From: Burkholderiales bacterium
GTDB taxonomy: Bacteria > Pseudomonadota > Gammaproteobacteria > Burkholderiales > Burkholderiaceae_C
Length of the DNA: 64,000 bases
Assembly (NCBI GenBank): GCA_947464185.1
Contig: CANHVY010000004.1
Coordinates: 54,462 to 118,461, forward strand
Direction of reading: 5' to 3'
The notes beneath the pieces are model-generated. The model ran no database searches. It saw nothing but the letters and a program-made list of their open reading frames with translations, and was not told where the DNA came from. Below are positions 47,140 to 57,201 of the stretch, piece by piece (the first letter of the stretch is position 1; every line of letters starts with the position of its first letter). A program made the translations under genes and the position numbers.

Positions 47140-47255
47140 GACCAGGGGTGGCCCGGCGCCGGCAGGGCGCAGCGCAGGGCTGGCAGGGTTGCACGCCGGT
47201 GGGGCGCTCCACCGCGCACTGTGTCGCGCCCGGAGGGCAGCTGATCAGAGCAGGC

Positions 47256-48176
47256 TCAAGCTGTGCAGCGGTCGCCGCTGGCTTTTCGCAGCGTCTGGCC
47301 CTGCCACGGCCCCCAGGCGCCTGAGGCCCCCACCACGCGCAGGGTGGGGCCCTGCGGGCTTGTCTGCCACTCGGCCCGGGCCTGCGCGCCGGGGGCCCAC
47401 AGGTGCAGCGTCGTCGCGTCCATGTGGCCCAGCAGGGCCTTGAGATCTGCCGTCGGGCCGGCCTGTCCCTGCACCATCTGGAACTGTTGGCGCAGGTGCC
47501 ATTGCAAGCCTGCGTCGCCGCACCACAGGCCGGCGGCAGGGGCCGGCACCACCCACAGATGCAACTGGCTCAGCTTCTCTCGCCCGATGTTCTTGGTGGG
47601 CGCTTCCACCGTCAGCGTGCGGTCGGGTGTCCACTCGCCCATGTCCCAGTCATGCGATACCAAGCGCGTGCCGGGCTTGAGCCTCAGCAGTGCAGGGCGC
47701 AACTGCAGGTTCACGGCAGGCAGCAGGTACATGGTGATGACGCTGGCTGCCGTGAGATCGGTCTTGAAGAGATCCTGCTCGCGGAACTCGGCCCTGTCGG
47801 TCACGCCGGCGGCCTGCGCATTTCGCTGGCTGCGCTCGACCAGTTCAGGAACGATCTCCACGCCCAGGCCGCGAGCGCCGAAGCGTCGCGCTGCGGTGAT
47901 GACGATGCGCCCATCACCCGAGCCGAGGTCCAGCACGAAGTCCTTGGCGTTGACCCCGGCCAGTTCGAGCATGGACACGGTGACGTTGTCGGGCGTGGTG
48001 ATGAAGGGCACTTCCTCCATCACGGGCATGGGCGCCAGGCCTTGGGCGCAGGCGCTGGCCCCAACGCCAAAGCTGCCGGCCGCGATGCAGACGATGGTGG
48101 CCCACCCGCGGCGGGCCCCATGCCATGCCAGAGGGCTGGCACCACCACGCCTACACCTGGTGTCGGGCGCGTTCAT
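47256..48176 (-). CDS. Predicted exported SAM-dependent methyltransferase-like protein
   Basis: 306 residues. A basic N-terminus and hydrophobic segment (ATIVCIAAGSFGVGASACAQG) look like a signal peptide. The next domain has class I methyltransferase motifs: FVLDLGSGDGRIVITAARRFGARGLGVEIVPELVERS and YLLPAVNLQLRPALLRLKPGTRLVSHDWDMGEW. The C-terminal third (~residues 205-306) is beta-rich and unlike the methyltransferase core. Methyltransferases are normally cytosolic because SAM is, so either the signal acts as a membrane anchor, the fold is used differently, or the true start is internal. Relatives of this type are common in Burkholderiales; the substrate is unknown. Confidence 0.78.
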   Translation of the reverse strand: MNAPDTRCRRGGASPLAWHGARRGWATIVCIAAGSFGVGASACAQGLAPMPVMEEVPFITTPDNVTVSMLELAGVNAKDFVLDLGSGDGRIVITAARRFGARGLGVEIVPELVERSQRNAQAAGVTDRAEFREQDLFKTDLTAASVITMYLLPAVNLQLRPALLRLKPGTRLVSHDWDMGEWTPDRTLTVEAPTKNIGREKLSQLHLWVVPAPAAGLWCGDAGLQWHLRQQFQMVQGQAGPTADLKALLGHMDATTLHLWAPGAQARAEWQTSPQGPTLRVVGASGAWGPWQGQTLRKASGDRCTA

Positions 48177-48182
48177 GGCGCG

Positions 48183-48674
48183 CTACCTGCCCCCGATGCC
48201 CAGCAACTCGATCTCGAAGTGCAGCGTGGCGTTGGGCGGTATGGGGCCTCCCGGTGTGCCGCGTTCGCCGTAGGCGATGGCCGGCGGGCACACCAGCCGC
48301 GCCTTGCCGCCCACCTTCATCATCTGCACGCCCTCGGTCCAGCAGCGGATCACGCGGTTGAGCGGAAACTGCGCCGGCTGGCCGCGACTGTAGGAGCTGT
48401 CGAACTCCCGGCCATCGGGGAAGGTGCCGCGGTAATGCACGCGCACCGTGTCGGCGGCTTGCGGGCTGGCGCCCGTACCCTCCTTCAACGAGGTGTATAT
48501 CAGGCCGGTGGACGTGGTGACGTTGGCGGCGCCCGTGGGGGCGGCCTGGGTGGACACGGTCTGTGCGGGCGCAGGCTGCTGGGCCCCGGCAGTGAACGCC
48601 GCCAAGGCCAGTGCCAAGGCCGAGGTGTGGCGCGTCCATCCAGACGCGGCCGGCTTGCGAGCATGTGCAGTCAT
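48183..48674 (-). CDS. FKBP-type peptidyl-prolyl cis-trans isomerase, exported
   Basis: 163 residues with an N-terminal signal peptide (HTSALALALAAFTAGAQQ) and one FKBP domain (VRVHYRGTFPDGREFDSSYSRGQPAQFPLNRVIRCWTEGVQMMKVGGKARLVCPPAIAYGERGTPGG-type block). It would assist folding of periplasmic proteins by isomerising X-Pro bonds. The conserved aromatic and IPPNATLHFEIELLGI end are intact. The start overlaps the glnS stop by four bases, an unusual coupling of a tRNA synthetase with a periplasmic chaperone. Confidence 0.92.
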   Translation of the reverse strand: MTAHARKPAASGWTRHTSALALALAAFTAGAQQPAPAQTVSTQAAPTGAANVTTSTGLIYTSLKEGTGASPQAADTVRVHYRGTFPDGREFDSSYSRGQPAQFPLNRVIRCWTEGVQMMKVGGKARLVCPPAIAYGERGTPGGPIPPNATLHFEIELLGIGGR

Positions 48675-50503
48675 TTCCAGGAGTCCTTGAGGGTGGTGAT
48701 GCGGTTGAACACAGGGGCCTGGCTGCGGTGGTCTATCCGGTCTGCCACGAAGTAGCCGTGGCGCTCGAACTGGACCCGGTGCTCGGCCGCAGCGCTGCCC
48801 AGTGAGGGCTCCACGAAGGCTTGCACCACCCGGCGGCTGTGCGGGTTGAGCACGCTGCGGAAGTCGCGCCCTTCGGCGTCGGGCTGGTCTTCGGTGAACA
48901 AGCGCTCGAACAGCCGCACCTCGGCCGCCGCGGCGTCGTCCACCGCCAGCCAGGTGATGGTGCCCTTGACCTTGACGGCGTCCGCCCCGGGCGTGCCGCT
49001 CTTGGTGTCGGGCACCACGCGGGCGCGCACGGTGGCCACGCGGCCGTCGGCGCCCTGTTCAAAGCCGATGCATTCCACCACCATGCCGTACTTCAGCCGC
49101 ACCTTGTTGCCGGGGGCCACGCTGCCGTCGGCCTGGGGCTGCGGCGGGTACAGCCGGAAGAAGCCTTTGGGCGGCACATGCTCGAAGTCCTCGCGCTCGA
49201 TCCAGACCTCGGGGCCGAGCTTGAAGTGCCGCAGGCCCAGTTCGGGGCGCTGCGGGTGGGCCGGGGCGGCGCAGGGCTCGCGGTGCCCGGCGCCGAAGAC
49301 CTCTTCCCAGTTCTCCAGCACCAGCTTCACCGGATCCAGCACCGCCATGGCGCGCGGGGCGCGGCCTTCCAGGTCTTCGCGCAGCGCGATGTCCAGCACG
49401 GCGTAGTCCAGCCAGATGTTGGTCTTGCTGGCACCCGTGCCGTCGGCCATAGCGCGGATGCTCTCGGGCGTGTAGCCGCGCCGGCGCATGCCGAAGAGTG
49501 TGGGCATGCGTGGGTCGTCCCAGCCACTGACATGGCCTTCGTCGACCAGCGCCTTGAGCTTGCGCTTGCTGGTGATCACGCCCGTGAGGTTCAGCCTGCC
49601 GAACTCGTACTGCTTGGGCAGCGGGTGTGCCAGCAACCCCAGGCTGGCCAGGTGCTCGAGCAGCCAGTCGTAGAAGGGCCTCTGGTCTTCGAACTCCAGC
49701 GTGCAGATGCTGTGGGTGATGCGTTCCAGCGCGTCCTCGATGGGGTGCGCGTAGGTGTACATCGGGTAGATGCACCAGCGGTCGCCCGTGTGGTGATGGG
49801 TGGCGTGCTTGATGCGGTAGAGGGCCGGGTCGCGCAGGTTGATGTTGGGCGAGGCCATGTCGATCTTGGCGCGCAGCACCGCCGCCCCATCGGCGAGCTT
49901 GCCGTCGCGCATGTCGCGCAGCCGCGCCAGGTTCTCGGCCGGGGTGCGGTTGCGAAACCGGCTGTCCGTCCCCGGCGTGGTGAAGTCGCCGCGGTTGGCG
50001 CGCATCTCTTCCGCACTCTGCTCGTCCACATAAGCCAGGCCGGCCTGCACCAGGGCCTCGGCGGCGCGGTACATGAAGTCGAAGTAGTCGCTGGCCTGGT
50101 AGAGGTGACTCGTGCCACCGCTCTCCCAGTCGAAGCCCAGCCAGTGCACGGCCTCCTCGATGGCGTCGACGTACTCCTGTTCTTCCTTCTCGGGGTTGGT
50201 GTCGTCGAAGCGCAGGTGGCACACCCCGCCGTAGTCGCGTGCCAGGCCGAAGTTCAGGCAGATGCTCTTGGCGTGGCCCACGTGCAGGTAGCCGTTGGGT
50301 TCGGGCGGAAAGCGCGTGCGGATCCGGGCGGGGTCGGGCTGGCCGGCGGCGTGGTGGGCGGCATCACCCGGGCTGCCGCCGAAAGGCCGGCCGGCATAGG
50401 TGCCGGCGTCAAGATCGCGCTCGATGATGCCGCGCAGGAAATTGCTGGGTTTCACGGGCTCTGCCGGCCCGCTGGCCTTGGGGGCCGCAGATGCTTTGGA
50501 CAT
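48671..50503 (-). CDS. glnS: Glutamine-tRNA ligase
   Basis: 610-residue class I aminoacyl-tRNA synthetase. The HIGH-type motif is PPEPNGYLHVGHAKSI; RFDDTNPEKEEQEYVDAIEEAVHWLGFDW is typical of GlnRS/GluRS, and the KMSKS-type loop is VITSKRKLKALV. The C-terminal beta-barrel anticodon-binding domain ends with FNRITTLKDSWK. It is longer than E. coli GlnRS (554) because of an N-terminal extension of about 40 residues and small loop insertions (residues ~410-425). Its presence shows that Gln-tRNA is charged directly. Confidence 0.96.
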   Translation of the reverse strand: MSKASAAPKASGPAEPVKPSNFLRGIIERDLDAGTYAGRPFGGSPGDAAHHAAGQPDPARIRTRFPPEPNGYLHVGHAKSICLNFGLARDYGGVCHLRFDDTNPEKEEQEYVDAIEEAVHWLGFDWESGGTSHLYQASDYFDFMYRAAEALVQAGLAYVDEQSAEEMRANRGDFTTPGTDSRFRNRTPAENLARLRDMRDGKLADGAAVLRAKIDMASPNINLRDPALYRIKHATHHHTGDRWCIYPMYTYAHPIEDALERITHSICTLEFEDQRPFYDWLLEHLASLGLLAHPLPKQYEFGRLNLTGVITSKRKLKALVDEGHVSGWDDPRMPTLFGMRRRGYTPESIRAMADGTGASKTNIWLDYAVLDIALREDLEGRAPRAMAVLDPVKLVLENWEEVFGAGHREPCAAPAHPQRPELGLRHFKLGPEVWIEREDFEHVPPKGFFRLYPPQPQADGSVAPGNKVRLKYGMVVECIGFEQGADGRVATVRARVVPDTKSGTPGADAVKVKGTITWLAVDDAAAAEVRLFERLFTEDQPDAEGRDFRSVLNPHSRRVVQAFVEPSLGSAAAEHRVQFERHGYFVADRIDHRSQAPVFNRITTLKDSWK

Positions 50504-50602
50504 GACAGGGATTCTAGGCAGCGGGGGCGAAGCGCCGCAGCGGTGTCCGGTGCGGTGAAGATCGCTGGTGTCTCAGCGGCCCTCGCGGGCCATGCCCGGC
50601 GT

Positions 50603-51151
50603 TCACGGACTCGCAAGTCGTTGTCGCAGCGCCTCGATGCGTGCACGGTTGACGCCCAGGTCACTCTCGCCCAGGCGGGAGGCCGAACGCACCTGGACGC
50701 GCTGTGCCACGGGATCGAACCAGAACTCCGCGTCATCCACGAACCGCAGCCACTTTGTCGTGTACTGCGCGTACAGATGGTCCGGCCCCGCCTTCACCAC
50801 CTGCGCGCCGGGCGTGGCCTCCACCATGGAACGCAGGCGTTCCATGGTCTGTGCGCTGTCCGCCTGGGCCGGCAGGGGTTCGATGGCCGCGTGGGCGTAC
50901 TGCGCTCCCCATATCCCCGCCTGGCTGTGCACGTTGTTGCGGGTGACATGGGGCGGAGGCAGCCGTCCACCCTGCACTCCCAGCAAGGTGGGGGGCTTGC
51001 CGCGGAGCAGCCCCGCCTGCCCGGCGGCCAGCAACAACCCGATCGCCGCCACCAAGACGGCCAGCCCGATCGCCAGCGCGTTCAACAGCATGCTGACGGG
51101 CTTCTTCTTCGTGGCCTGCTTGTGGGCTGACCGGGCGGTGTTTGGTTGCAC
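50603..51151 (-). CDS. DUF1499 domain-containing membrane-anchored protein
   Basis: 182 residues: one N-terminal membrane helix (LLNALAIGLAVLVAAIGLLLAAGQAGLL), then a DUF1499 domain (MERLRSMVEATPGAQVVKAGPDHLYAQYTTKWLRFVDDAEFWFDP ... VQVRSASRLGESDLGVNRARIEALRQRL). The family is found in many bacteria and plants; its function is unknown and none is assigned. It lies 6 bases downstream of the HerA-like gene and is probably co-transcribed with it. Confidence 0.85.
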   Translation of the reverse strand: MQPNTARSAHKQATKKKPVSMLLNALAIGLAVLVAAIGLLLAAGQAGLLRGKPPTLLGVQGGRLPPPHVTRNNVHSQAGIWGAQYAHAAIEPLPAQADSAQTMERLRSMVEATPGAQVVKAGPDHLYAQYTTKWLRFVDDAEFWFDPVAQRVQVRSASRLGESDLGVNRARIEALRQRLASP

Positions 51152-51157
51152 AAACCC

Positions 51158-52683
51158 TCAGCGCCGCCGCCCGCCGCCCAGCAGCGAGCCCAGCACGCCG
51201 CGCACGATCTCCCGGCCCACTGCCGACCCCACGCTGCGCATGGCGCTGCGAGCGGCCGCTTCGGCCAGGCCTTCCTTGCGTCCGCCGCGCGGGCCGGTGC
51301 TGCCAAACAGCATGTCCGACAGTCCGCCCAGCAGGCCTCCGCCCGCGGCCGCGTCGGCGGACGTGCCGTCGCCGGAAGCTGCCCCGCCCGCTGACAAGGC
51401 CGGCGCGGTGGACGCACGCCCCTTGAGCTTTTCGAACGCGGACTCCCGGTCCACCGTCGCCTCGTACACGCCGGCCACCAGCGAGCCCCGGCGCAGCGCC
51501 TCGCGCAGCTGCGGCGTCACCGGGCCGATCTGGCTGCCCGGCGGCATCACGAACACGCGTTCGGTGACGGACGGCCGGCCTTTCTCGTCCAGGAAACTCA
51601 CCAGCGCCTCGCCCACGCCGAGTTCGGTGATGGCCGTGGCGATGTCGAGCTTGGGGTTGGCGCGCATGGTGCTGGCGGCCGACTGCACCGCCTTCTGGTC
51701 GCGCGGGGTGAAGGCGCGCAGCGCGTGCTGCACCCGGTTGCCCAGCTGGCCCAGCACGCTGTCCGGGATGTCCAGCGGGTTCTGCGTGACGAAGTACACC
51801 CCCACGCCCTTGGACCGCACCAGGCGCACCACCAGCTCGATGCGCTCCACCAGCACCTTGGGCGCCTCGTTGAACAGCAGGTGCGCCTCGTCGAAGAAGA
51901 ACACGAGCTTGGGCTTTTCCAGGTCGCCCACCTCGGGCAGGGTCTCGAAAAGCTCTGACAGCATCCACAGCAGAAAGGTCGCGTACAGGCGCGGCGCCGT
52001 CATCAGCCGGTCGGCCGCCAGGATGTTGACCACTCCGTGGCCGTCCACCGCTTGCATGAAATCCGCGATGTCCAGCATGGGCTCGCCGAAAAGCGGTCGC
52101 CGCCTTGCTGCTCGATCTGCAGCAGCCCGCGCTGGATGGCGCCCACGCTGGCGGCGCTGATGTTGCCGTACTGGGTGGTGAAGTCCTTCGCGTTCTCACC
52201 CACGTGCTGCAGCATGGCGCGCAGGTCTTTCAGGTCCAGCAGGGCCAGGCCGTGGTCGTCGGCGATCTTGAACACCAGGTTCATTACCCCGGCCTGCGTC
52301 TCGTTCAGGGCCAGCATGCGCGACAGCAGCAGCGGCCCCATGTCGCTGATGGTGGCGCGCACCGGGTGGCCTTGCTCGCCGAACACATCCCACAAGGTGG
52401 TGGGGCAGGCCAGCGGTGCCGGCGCCTCGATGCCGCGTTCGGCCAGCACCCGCGCCAGCTTGTCGGACACGCGTCCGGTCTGGCTGATGCCCGTCAGGTC
52501 GCCCTTCACGTCGGCCATGAACACGGGCACGCCGATGCGGCTGAAGCCCTCGGCCAGGGTCTGCAGGGTGATGGTCTTGCCCGTGCCGGTGGCGCCCGTG
52601 ATCAGGCCGTGGCGGTTGGCCAGGGCCGGCAGCAGATGGCATTCGGTGGTGCCGTGGCGGGCGACGAGGATGGGCTCGGGCAT
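51158..52683 (-). pseudogene. HerA-like ATPase (DUF853, YjgR family), interrupted by an apparent one-base deletion
   Basis: Two frames together make one ~508-residue protein of the YjgR/DUF853 family. The first part (52683 to about 52090) has Walker [13 protein letters not shown] and [13 protein letters not shown]. The second (from about 52090 to 51158) continues with [13 protein letters not shown], Walker [17 protein letters not shown] and [22 protein letters not shown]. The join fails at the run of four A at 52089-52092 on the plus strand: the coding strand reads GACCGCTTTTCGGCGAG, and one more T would restore GDRFFGEPMLD. All motifs on both sides are intact, so a recent mutation or a sequencing error is likely. 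The family is related to HerA translocases; its role is unclear. The second half has an ATG at 52078. Confidence 0.88.
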
Positions 52684-52830
52684 GGGGCTTCCTGGGGCAG
52701 GGTCCAAGTAGAACAGGCCCCGAAAGGGCCGGCCGGTAAACTCGGGGCAGTCTATACAAACCACATGTGTCCCTGCACCTGACCCGGCCCAGACCCTGGC
52801 CGCCGTTCGGGCGCCGGGCAAGGAGATTCG

Positions 52831-53556
52831 ATGGCCGGGCATTCCAAATGGGCCAACATCCAGCACCGCAAGGGCCGGCAGGATGAGAAGCGGGGCAAGG
52901 CCTGGACGCGGGTGATCCGCGAGATCATGGTGGCGGCTCGCCTGGGCGGGGGCGACGCCGGGGCGAACCCCCGGCTGCGCCTGGCCATCGAGAAGGCCAA
53001 GGCCGTGAACCTGCCGGTGGACACCGTCAAGCGCAACATCGACAAGGCCACGGGCAACCTCGAAGGCGTGAGCTACGAGGAGATCCGCTACGAGGGCTAC
53101 GGCATCGGCGGGGCGGCCGTGATCGTGGACTGCATGACCGACAACCGGGTACGTACCGTGGCCGAGGTGCGCCACGCCTTCAGCAAGTACGGCGGCAACC
53201 TGGGCACCGAGGGCTCGGTGGCCTTCCAGTTCAAGCACTGCGGGCAGTTCGTCTTCGCTCCAGGTGCGAGCGAGGACCGCGTCATGGAAGTGGCGCTGGA
53301 CGCCGGCGCCGAGGACGTGGTCACGGGCGAGGACGGCTCCATCGAGGTGCTGAGCGCGCCGGCTGACTTCGAGGCCGTGAAGAACGCCCTGGAAGCTGCA
53401 GGCCTGAAGCCTGAGATCGCCGAGGTCACCATGCGTGCCGAGAACCCCATCGAAGTCTCGGGCGAGGACGCCGTGCGCATGCAGAAACTGCTGGATGTGC
53501 TGGAAGACCTGGACGACGTGCAGGACGTGTTCCACAACGCGATGATCAGCGAATGA
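52831..53556 (+). CDS. yebC: YebC/PmpR-family DNA-binding regulator or translation factor
   Basis: 241 residues. [36 protein letters not shown] is the hallmark N-terminus, and [22 protein letters not shown] lies in the middle domain. The family was described as transcription regulators; recent work also links members to translation through difficult peptide stretches. A strong AAGGAG precedes the ATG. It starts the long plus-strand housekeeping operon and is divergent from the HerA-like gene. Its stop overlaps purD (ATGA). Confidence 0.94.
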   Translation: MAGHSKWANIQHRKGRQDEKRGKAWTRVIREIMVAARLGGGDAGANPRLRLAIEKAKAVNLPVDTVKRNIDKATGNLEGVSYEEIRYEGYGIGGAAVIVDCMTDNRVRTVAEVRHAFSKYGGNLGTEGSVAFQFKHCGQFVFAPGASEDRVMEVALDAGAEDVVTGEDGSIEVLSAPADFEAVKNALEAAGLKPEIAEVTMRAENPIEVSGEDAVRMQKLLDVLEDLDDVQDVFHNAMISE

Positions 53557-54839
53557 AGGTTCTCGTCGTCGGCAGTGGCGGGCGTGAGCACGCGCTGGCC
53601 TGGAAGCTGGCCGGCAGCCCGAAGGTCCAGACGGTCTTCGTGGCGCCTGGCAACGGCGGTACCGCGGGCGAGCCTGGCGTGCGCAACGTGCCCATCACCG
53701 ACCTCCACCCCCTGGCCGACTTCGCAGCCGAGGAAAAGGTGGGCCTGACCGTGGTGGGCCCCGAGGCCCCGCTGGCGGCCGGCATCGTGGACCTGTTCCG
53801 CGCCCGGGGCCTGCGCATCTTCGGCCCCACCCGGGCGGCGGCCCAGTTGGAGAGTTCCAAGGCCTTCGCCAAGGACTTCATGCAGCGCCACGGCATTCCC
53901 ACGGCGCACTACGCCACTTTCAACCACCCCGTGCCGGCGCATGAACATGTGCGCCACGTCGGCGCGCCCATCGTCATCAAGGCTGACGGCCTGGCCGCGG
54001 GCAAGGGCGTGGTGGTGGCCATGACCGAGGAAGAAGCCCATGCCGCCATTGACGACATGCTGGCGGCCAGTACCCTGGGCGTGCAGCAGAACGAGGGTGG
54101 CGCGCGCGTGGTGATCGAGGAATTCATGGCCGGTGAGGAGGCGAGCTTCATCGTGGCCTGCGACGGCGTGAATGTGGTCACGCTGGCCACCAGCCAGGAC
54201 CACAAGCGCATCTTTGACGGCGACCAGGGCCCCAACACCGGTGGCATGGGCGCCTATTCGCCCGCGCCCGTGGTGACGCCCGACGTCCATGCCCGCGTGA
54301 TGCGCGAGATCATCGGCCCCACCGTGGCCGGCATGCGCAAGGACGGTATGCCGTTCACTGGCTTTCTCTATGCCGGGCTGATGATCGATGCCCAGGGCCG
54401 CCCGCGTACCGTGGAATTCAACGCCCGCCTGGGCGACCCCGAGGCGCAGGTGCTGCTGATGCGCCTGAAGAGCGACCCGCTGGACCTGTTCCTGCACGCC
54501 ACTGACGGCACCCTCGATCAGGTGGAACTGCAGTGGGACCGCCACGTGGCGCTGGGCGTGGTGATGGCCGCGGCGGGCTACCCGCAAGCGCCGCGCCGAG
54601 GCGATGTCATCACGGGCTTGCCGGGGCCTTGCGATGACGGGCATGTGTTTCATGCCGGTACCGAACTCACGTCCGATGGCCCTGTGCGCACCAGCGGCGG
54701 GCGCGTGCTGTGCGTCACGGCGCTGGGCGATTCAGTGCGCACGGCACAGCAACGGGCCTACGACATGCTCAACCCCATCTCGTTCGACGGTGCGCAGTGG
54801 CGGCGCGACATCGGCCACCGCGCCATCAAGCCACGATGA
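53553..54839 (+). CDS. purD: Phosphoribosylamine-glycine ligase
   Basis: 428 residues; ATP-grasp enzyme of the second purine biosynthesis step. N-terminus [46 protein letters not shown] (ATP grasp), and the family signature in [20 protein letters not shown]. It overlaps yebC upstream and the acyltransferase gene downstream, each by four bases. Confidence 0.96.
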   Translation: MKVLVVGSGGREHALAWKLAGSPKVQTVFVAPGNGGTAGEPGVRNVPITDLHPLADFAAEEKVGLTVVGPEAPLAAGIVDLFRARGLRIFGPTRAAAQLESSKAFAKDFMQRHGIPTAHYATFNHPVPAHEHVRHVGAPIVIKADGLAAGKGVVVAMTEEEAHAAIDDMLAASTLGVQQNEGGARVVIEEFMAGEEASFIVACDGVNVVTLATSQDHKRIFDGDQGPNTGGMGAYSPAPVVTPDVHARVMREIIGPTVAGMRKDGMPFTGFLYAGLMIDAQGRPRTVEFNARLGDPEAQVLLMRLKSDPLDLFLHATDGTLDQVELQWDRHVALGVVMAAAGYPQAPRRGDVITGLPGPCDDGHVFHAGTELTSDGPVRTSGGRVLCVTALGDSVRTAQQRAYDMLNPISFDGAQWRRDIGHRAIKPR

Positions 54840-55495
54840 ACACCGTCCCCCGGCCGGTCCCGGCGGATCCGCAGCCCTTGGCAACTTTGGGTCCTCAGGA
54901 GTTGCAGGAGCGTCCCGTGCAGTTCCAGGGCAGCCGCCTGGCACTGTGGTGCCTGCAGCGCGCCGGCTGGCAACTGGACTTCGACGGCCTGCCGGCTCGC
55001 CAGGGGGTGATCGCCGTCTACCCGCACACCTCCAACTGGGACTTCATCGTCGGCATCTTCGCCAAATGGGCCATGGGCATGAGCGCCACCATCTGGGGCA
55101 AGGACTCGTTGTTCCGCATCCCGTTGTTCGGCCCCTGGCTGCGCTGGATGGGGGGCGTGCCGGTCAACCGCAGCGCGCCGGGTGGCATCGTGGCCGACAT
55201 GGCCCGGCAGTTGCGCCAGGCGCGCGAGCGCGACGAGTTCATGTGGCTGGTGGTCGCTCCCGAGGGCACGCGCGCGCACGGGCCGGGGTGGCGCAGCGGC
55301 TTTTACCGCGTGGCCGTGAGCGCGCAGGTGCCGCTGGCCCTGGCCCACCTGGACTTCGGGCGTCGGCGCGTGGGGGTGCACTCCTGCCTGCAACTCAGTG
55401 GAGATCCCGACCTGGACTTTGCCGAGATCGAAAAGCGCCTGTGCTCGGTCCGTGGCTGCAGGCCCGAACAGGCCGCGCCGATCAAGCTGGTGTGA
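54836..55495 (+). CDS. 1-acylglycerol-3-phosphate acyltransferase-like protein
   Basis: 219 residues of the PlsC-like acyltransferase fold. The catalytic HX4D motif is HTSNWD (VIAVYPHTSNWDFIVGIF), and the later FVAPEGTR equivalent is WLVVAPEGTRAHGPGWRSGFYRVA. It uses the short form seen in lysophospholipid acyltransferases without clear membrane helices. It might acylate lysophospholipids or a modified substrate; the specific role is unknown. The ATG overlaps the purD stop. Confidence 0.87.
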   Translation: MNTVPRPVPADPQPLATLGPQELQERPVQFQGSRLALWCLQRAGWQLDFDGLPARQGVIAVYPHTSNWDFIVGIFAKWAMGMSATIWGKDSLFRIPLFGPWLRWMGGVPVNRSAPGGIVADMARQLRQARERDEFMWLVVAPEGTRAHGPGWRSGFYRVAVSAQVPLALAHLDFGRRRVGVHSCLQLSGDPDLDFAEIEKRLCSVRGCRPEQAAPIKLV

Positions 55496-55633
55496 CGAGG
55501 GGCCCTGTCTCTGACCCAGATCATGCCGGGATTGACAGGGCTGAGTGTCTAATTCCGCCGGTGGGATGCGGTGCGACCTAACCGCCATGATGCGCCGCCC
55601 CTGCCTTCACCCACGCACAGACCGGATGATCAC

Positions 55634-56575
55634 GTGACTGCCCCTGACCCCTCCACCGCTGCCGTTGTCGACACTGCTGCTGTCCGGCAGTACCTGCTGA
55701 ACCTGCAGGACCAGATCATCAACGCCTTGCAGGCCGAGGACGGTCATCCGTTCATCAGCGATGGCTGGACGCGTGAGCCCGGTGGCCGGCTGGAAGGCGA
55801 CGGCCTGTCGCGCCTGGTGGAAGAGGGCGGCCTGCTGGAGCGCGGCGGCTGCAACTTCAGCCACGTGAAGGGCAAGACGCTCCCGCCTTCGGCCACGCAA
55901 CACCGGCCCGAATTGGCCGGTGCACCCTTCGAGGCCATGGGCGTGTCGCTGGTGATGCACCCGCGCAACCCCTATGTGCCCACCGTGCACATGAACGTGC
56001 GCATGTTCGCCGCCCTGCCGGAGGGAAAAGAGCCCGTGGTGTGGTTTGGTGGCGGCATGGACCTGACGCCCTACTACGGCTTCGAAGAGGATGCGCAGCA
56101 CTTCCACCGCACCTGTCGGGCGGCGCTGGACCCCATCGACCCCGCGCTGTACCCGCGCTTCAAGACCTGGTGCGACGAGTACTTCCTCCTCAAGCACCGG
56201 GGTGAACCCCGGGGTATCGGCGGCGTGTTCTTCGACGATTTCGCCGAGCTCGGCTTCGACGGCAGCTTTGCCATGATGCGCGCCGTGGGCGATGCCTTCG
56301 TCGACGCCTACCTGCCCATCGTGCAGCGCCGGCGCCACCTGCCCTATGGCGAGCGCGAGCGTGACTTCCAGGCCTACCGCCGCGGCCGTTACGTGGAGTT
56401 CAACCTCGTCTTCGACCGCGGCACCTTGTTCGGCCTGCAAAGCGGCGGGCGTACCGAGAGCATCCTCATGTCCATGCCGCCCATCGTGAAGTGGCGCTAC
56501 GACTGGCACCCCGAGCCCGGCACGCCCGAGGCGCGGCTGTATACCGACTTCCTGCGGCCGCGGGACTGGGCGTGA
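55634..56575 (+). CDS. hemF: Oxygen-dependent coproporphyrinogen-III oxidase
   Basis: 313 residues from a GTG at 55634 ([12 protein letters not shown]...). It performs the aerobic oxidative decarboxylation of coproporphyrinogen III to protoporphyrinogen IX in haem synthesis. Hallmarks: [62 protein letters not shown] and [34 protein letters not shown]. The frame is open upstream to 55571 but no better start is seen. It ends in a GTGA overlap with nadD. 55496-55633 is non-coding and contains a CCCTGTC/GACAGGG dyad. Confidence 0.95.
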   Translation: MTAPDPSTAAVVDTAAVRQYLLNLQDQIINALQAEDGHPFISDGWTREPGGRLEGDGLSRLVEEGGLLERGGCNFSHVKGKTLPPSATQHRPELAGAPFEAMGVSLVMHPRNPYVPTVHMNVRMFAALPEGKEPVVWFGGGMDLTPYYGFEEDAQHFHRTCRAALDPIDPALYPRFKTWCDEYFLLKHRGEPRGIGGVFFDDFAELGFDGSFAMMRAVGDAFVDAYLPIVQRRRHLPYGERERDFQAYRRGRYVEFNLVFDRGTLFGLQSGGRTESILMSMPPIVKWRYDWHPEPGTPEARLYTDFLRPRDWA

Positions 56576-57201
56576 CACCAGGCCAGGTGGCGGGTCGGCC
56601 AGCACGCATCGGCTTGCTGGGCGGCAGTTTCGACCCGCCGCACCTGGCCCATCTGGCCCTGGCGCAGACCGCGCTGTCCTCCCTGCAGCTTGATGAAGTG
56701 CGTTGGCTGCCGGCCGGCCAACCCTGGCAGAAGGCCGGCCGTGAGATGGCGCCTGGGCTGCATCGCGCGGCCATGGTGCGTCTGCTGATCTCTGGGGAAC
56801 CGCGCTTTCATCTGGACGAACGCGAACTCAACCGGCCTGGTGCCACCTACACGGTGGACACCGTGCGTGAGTTCAGGGAGCACCAGCCACAAGCCGAGTT
56901 CTTCCTGATCCTGGGGCAGGACCAGTACAGCCGCCTGGACACCTGGCGCGAGTGGCCTGCCTTGCTGGGCGAGGTGACGCTGGCCGTGGCCGCGCGCAGC
57001 GGTCAACCGCCCCTGCCTCCCCCGGCCCTGGCCGCGCACCCGCATCGGCTGGAAGTGTTGCCCCTGCCCGACATGCCGGAGTCCTCCACGGCCCTGCGCG
57101 AGGCCTTGACACGGGGAGATGAGGTTTCTCCGATGGTGGGACAGGCCGTCGCAGGCTATATTGCCCGACATCACCTCTACCGGGGCCCGCCCCCGACCTG
57201 A
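56572..57201 (+). CDS. nadD: Nicotinate-nucleotide adenylyltransferase
   Basis: 209 residues from a GTG overlapping the hemF stop. It joins ATP and nicotinate mononucleotide to make deamido-NAD. Signatures: [19 protein letters not shown] (HxxH-type nucleotidyltransferase motif), [29 protein letters not shown] and the C-terminal [10 protein letters not shown] (SSTxxR). The next gene, rsfS, begins on the base after the stop, as in many bacteria. Confidence 0.95.
   Translation: MTPGQVAGRPARIGLLGGSFDPPHLAHLALAQTALSSLQLDEVRWLPAGQPWQKAGREMAPGLHRAAMVRLLISGEPRFHLDERELNRPGATYTVDTVREFREHQPQAEFFLILGQDQYSRLDTWREWPALLGEVTLAVAARSGQPPLPPPALAAHPHRLEVLPLPDMPESSTALREALTRGDEVSPMVGQAVAGYIARHHLYRGPPPT

Noticed and set aside
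52085..52096. Programmed ribosomal frameshift in the HerA-like gene
   Set aside because: The site lacks a classical slippery heptamer with a downstream pseudoknot, and relatives of this family are single-frame; mutation or sequencing error is simpler.
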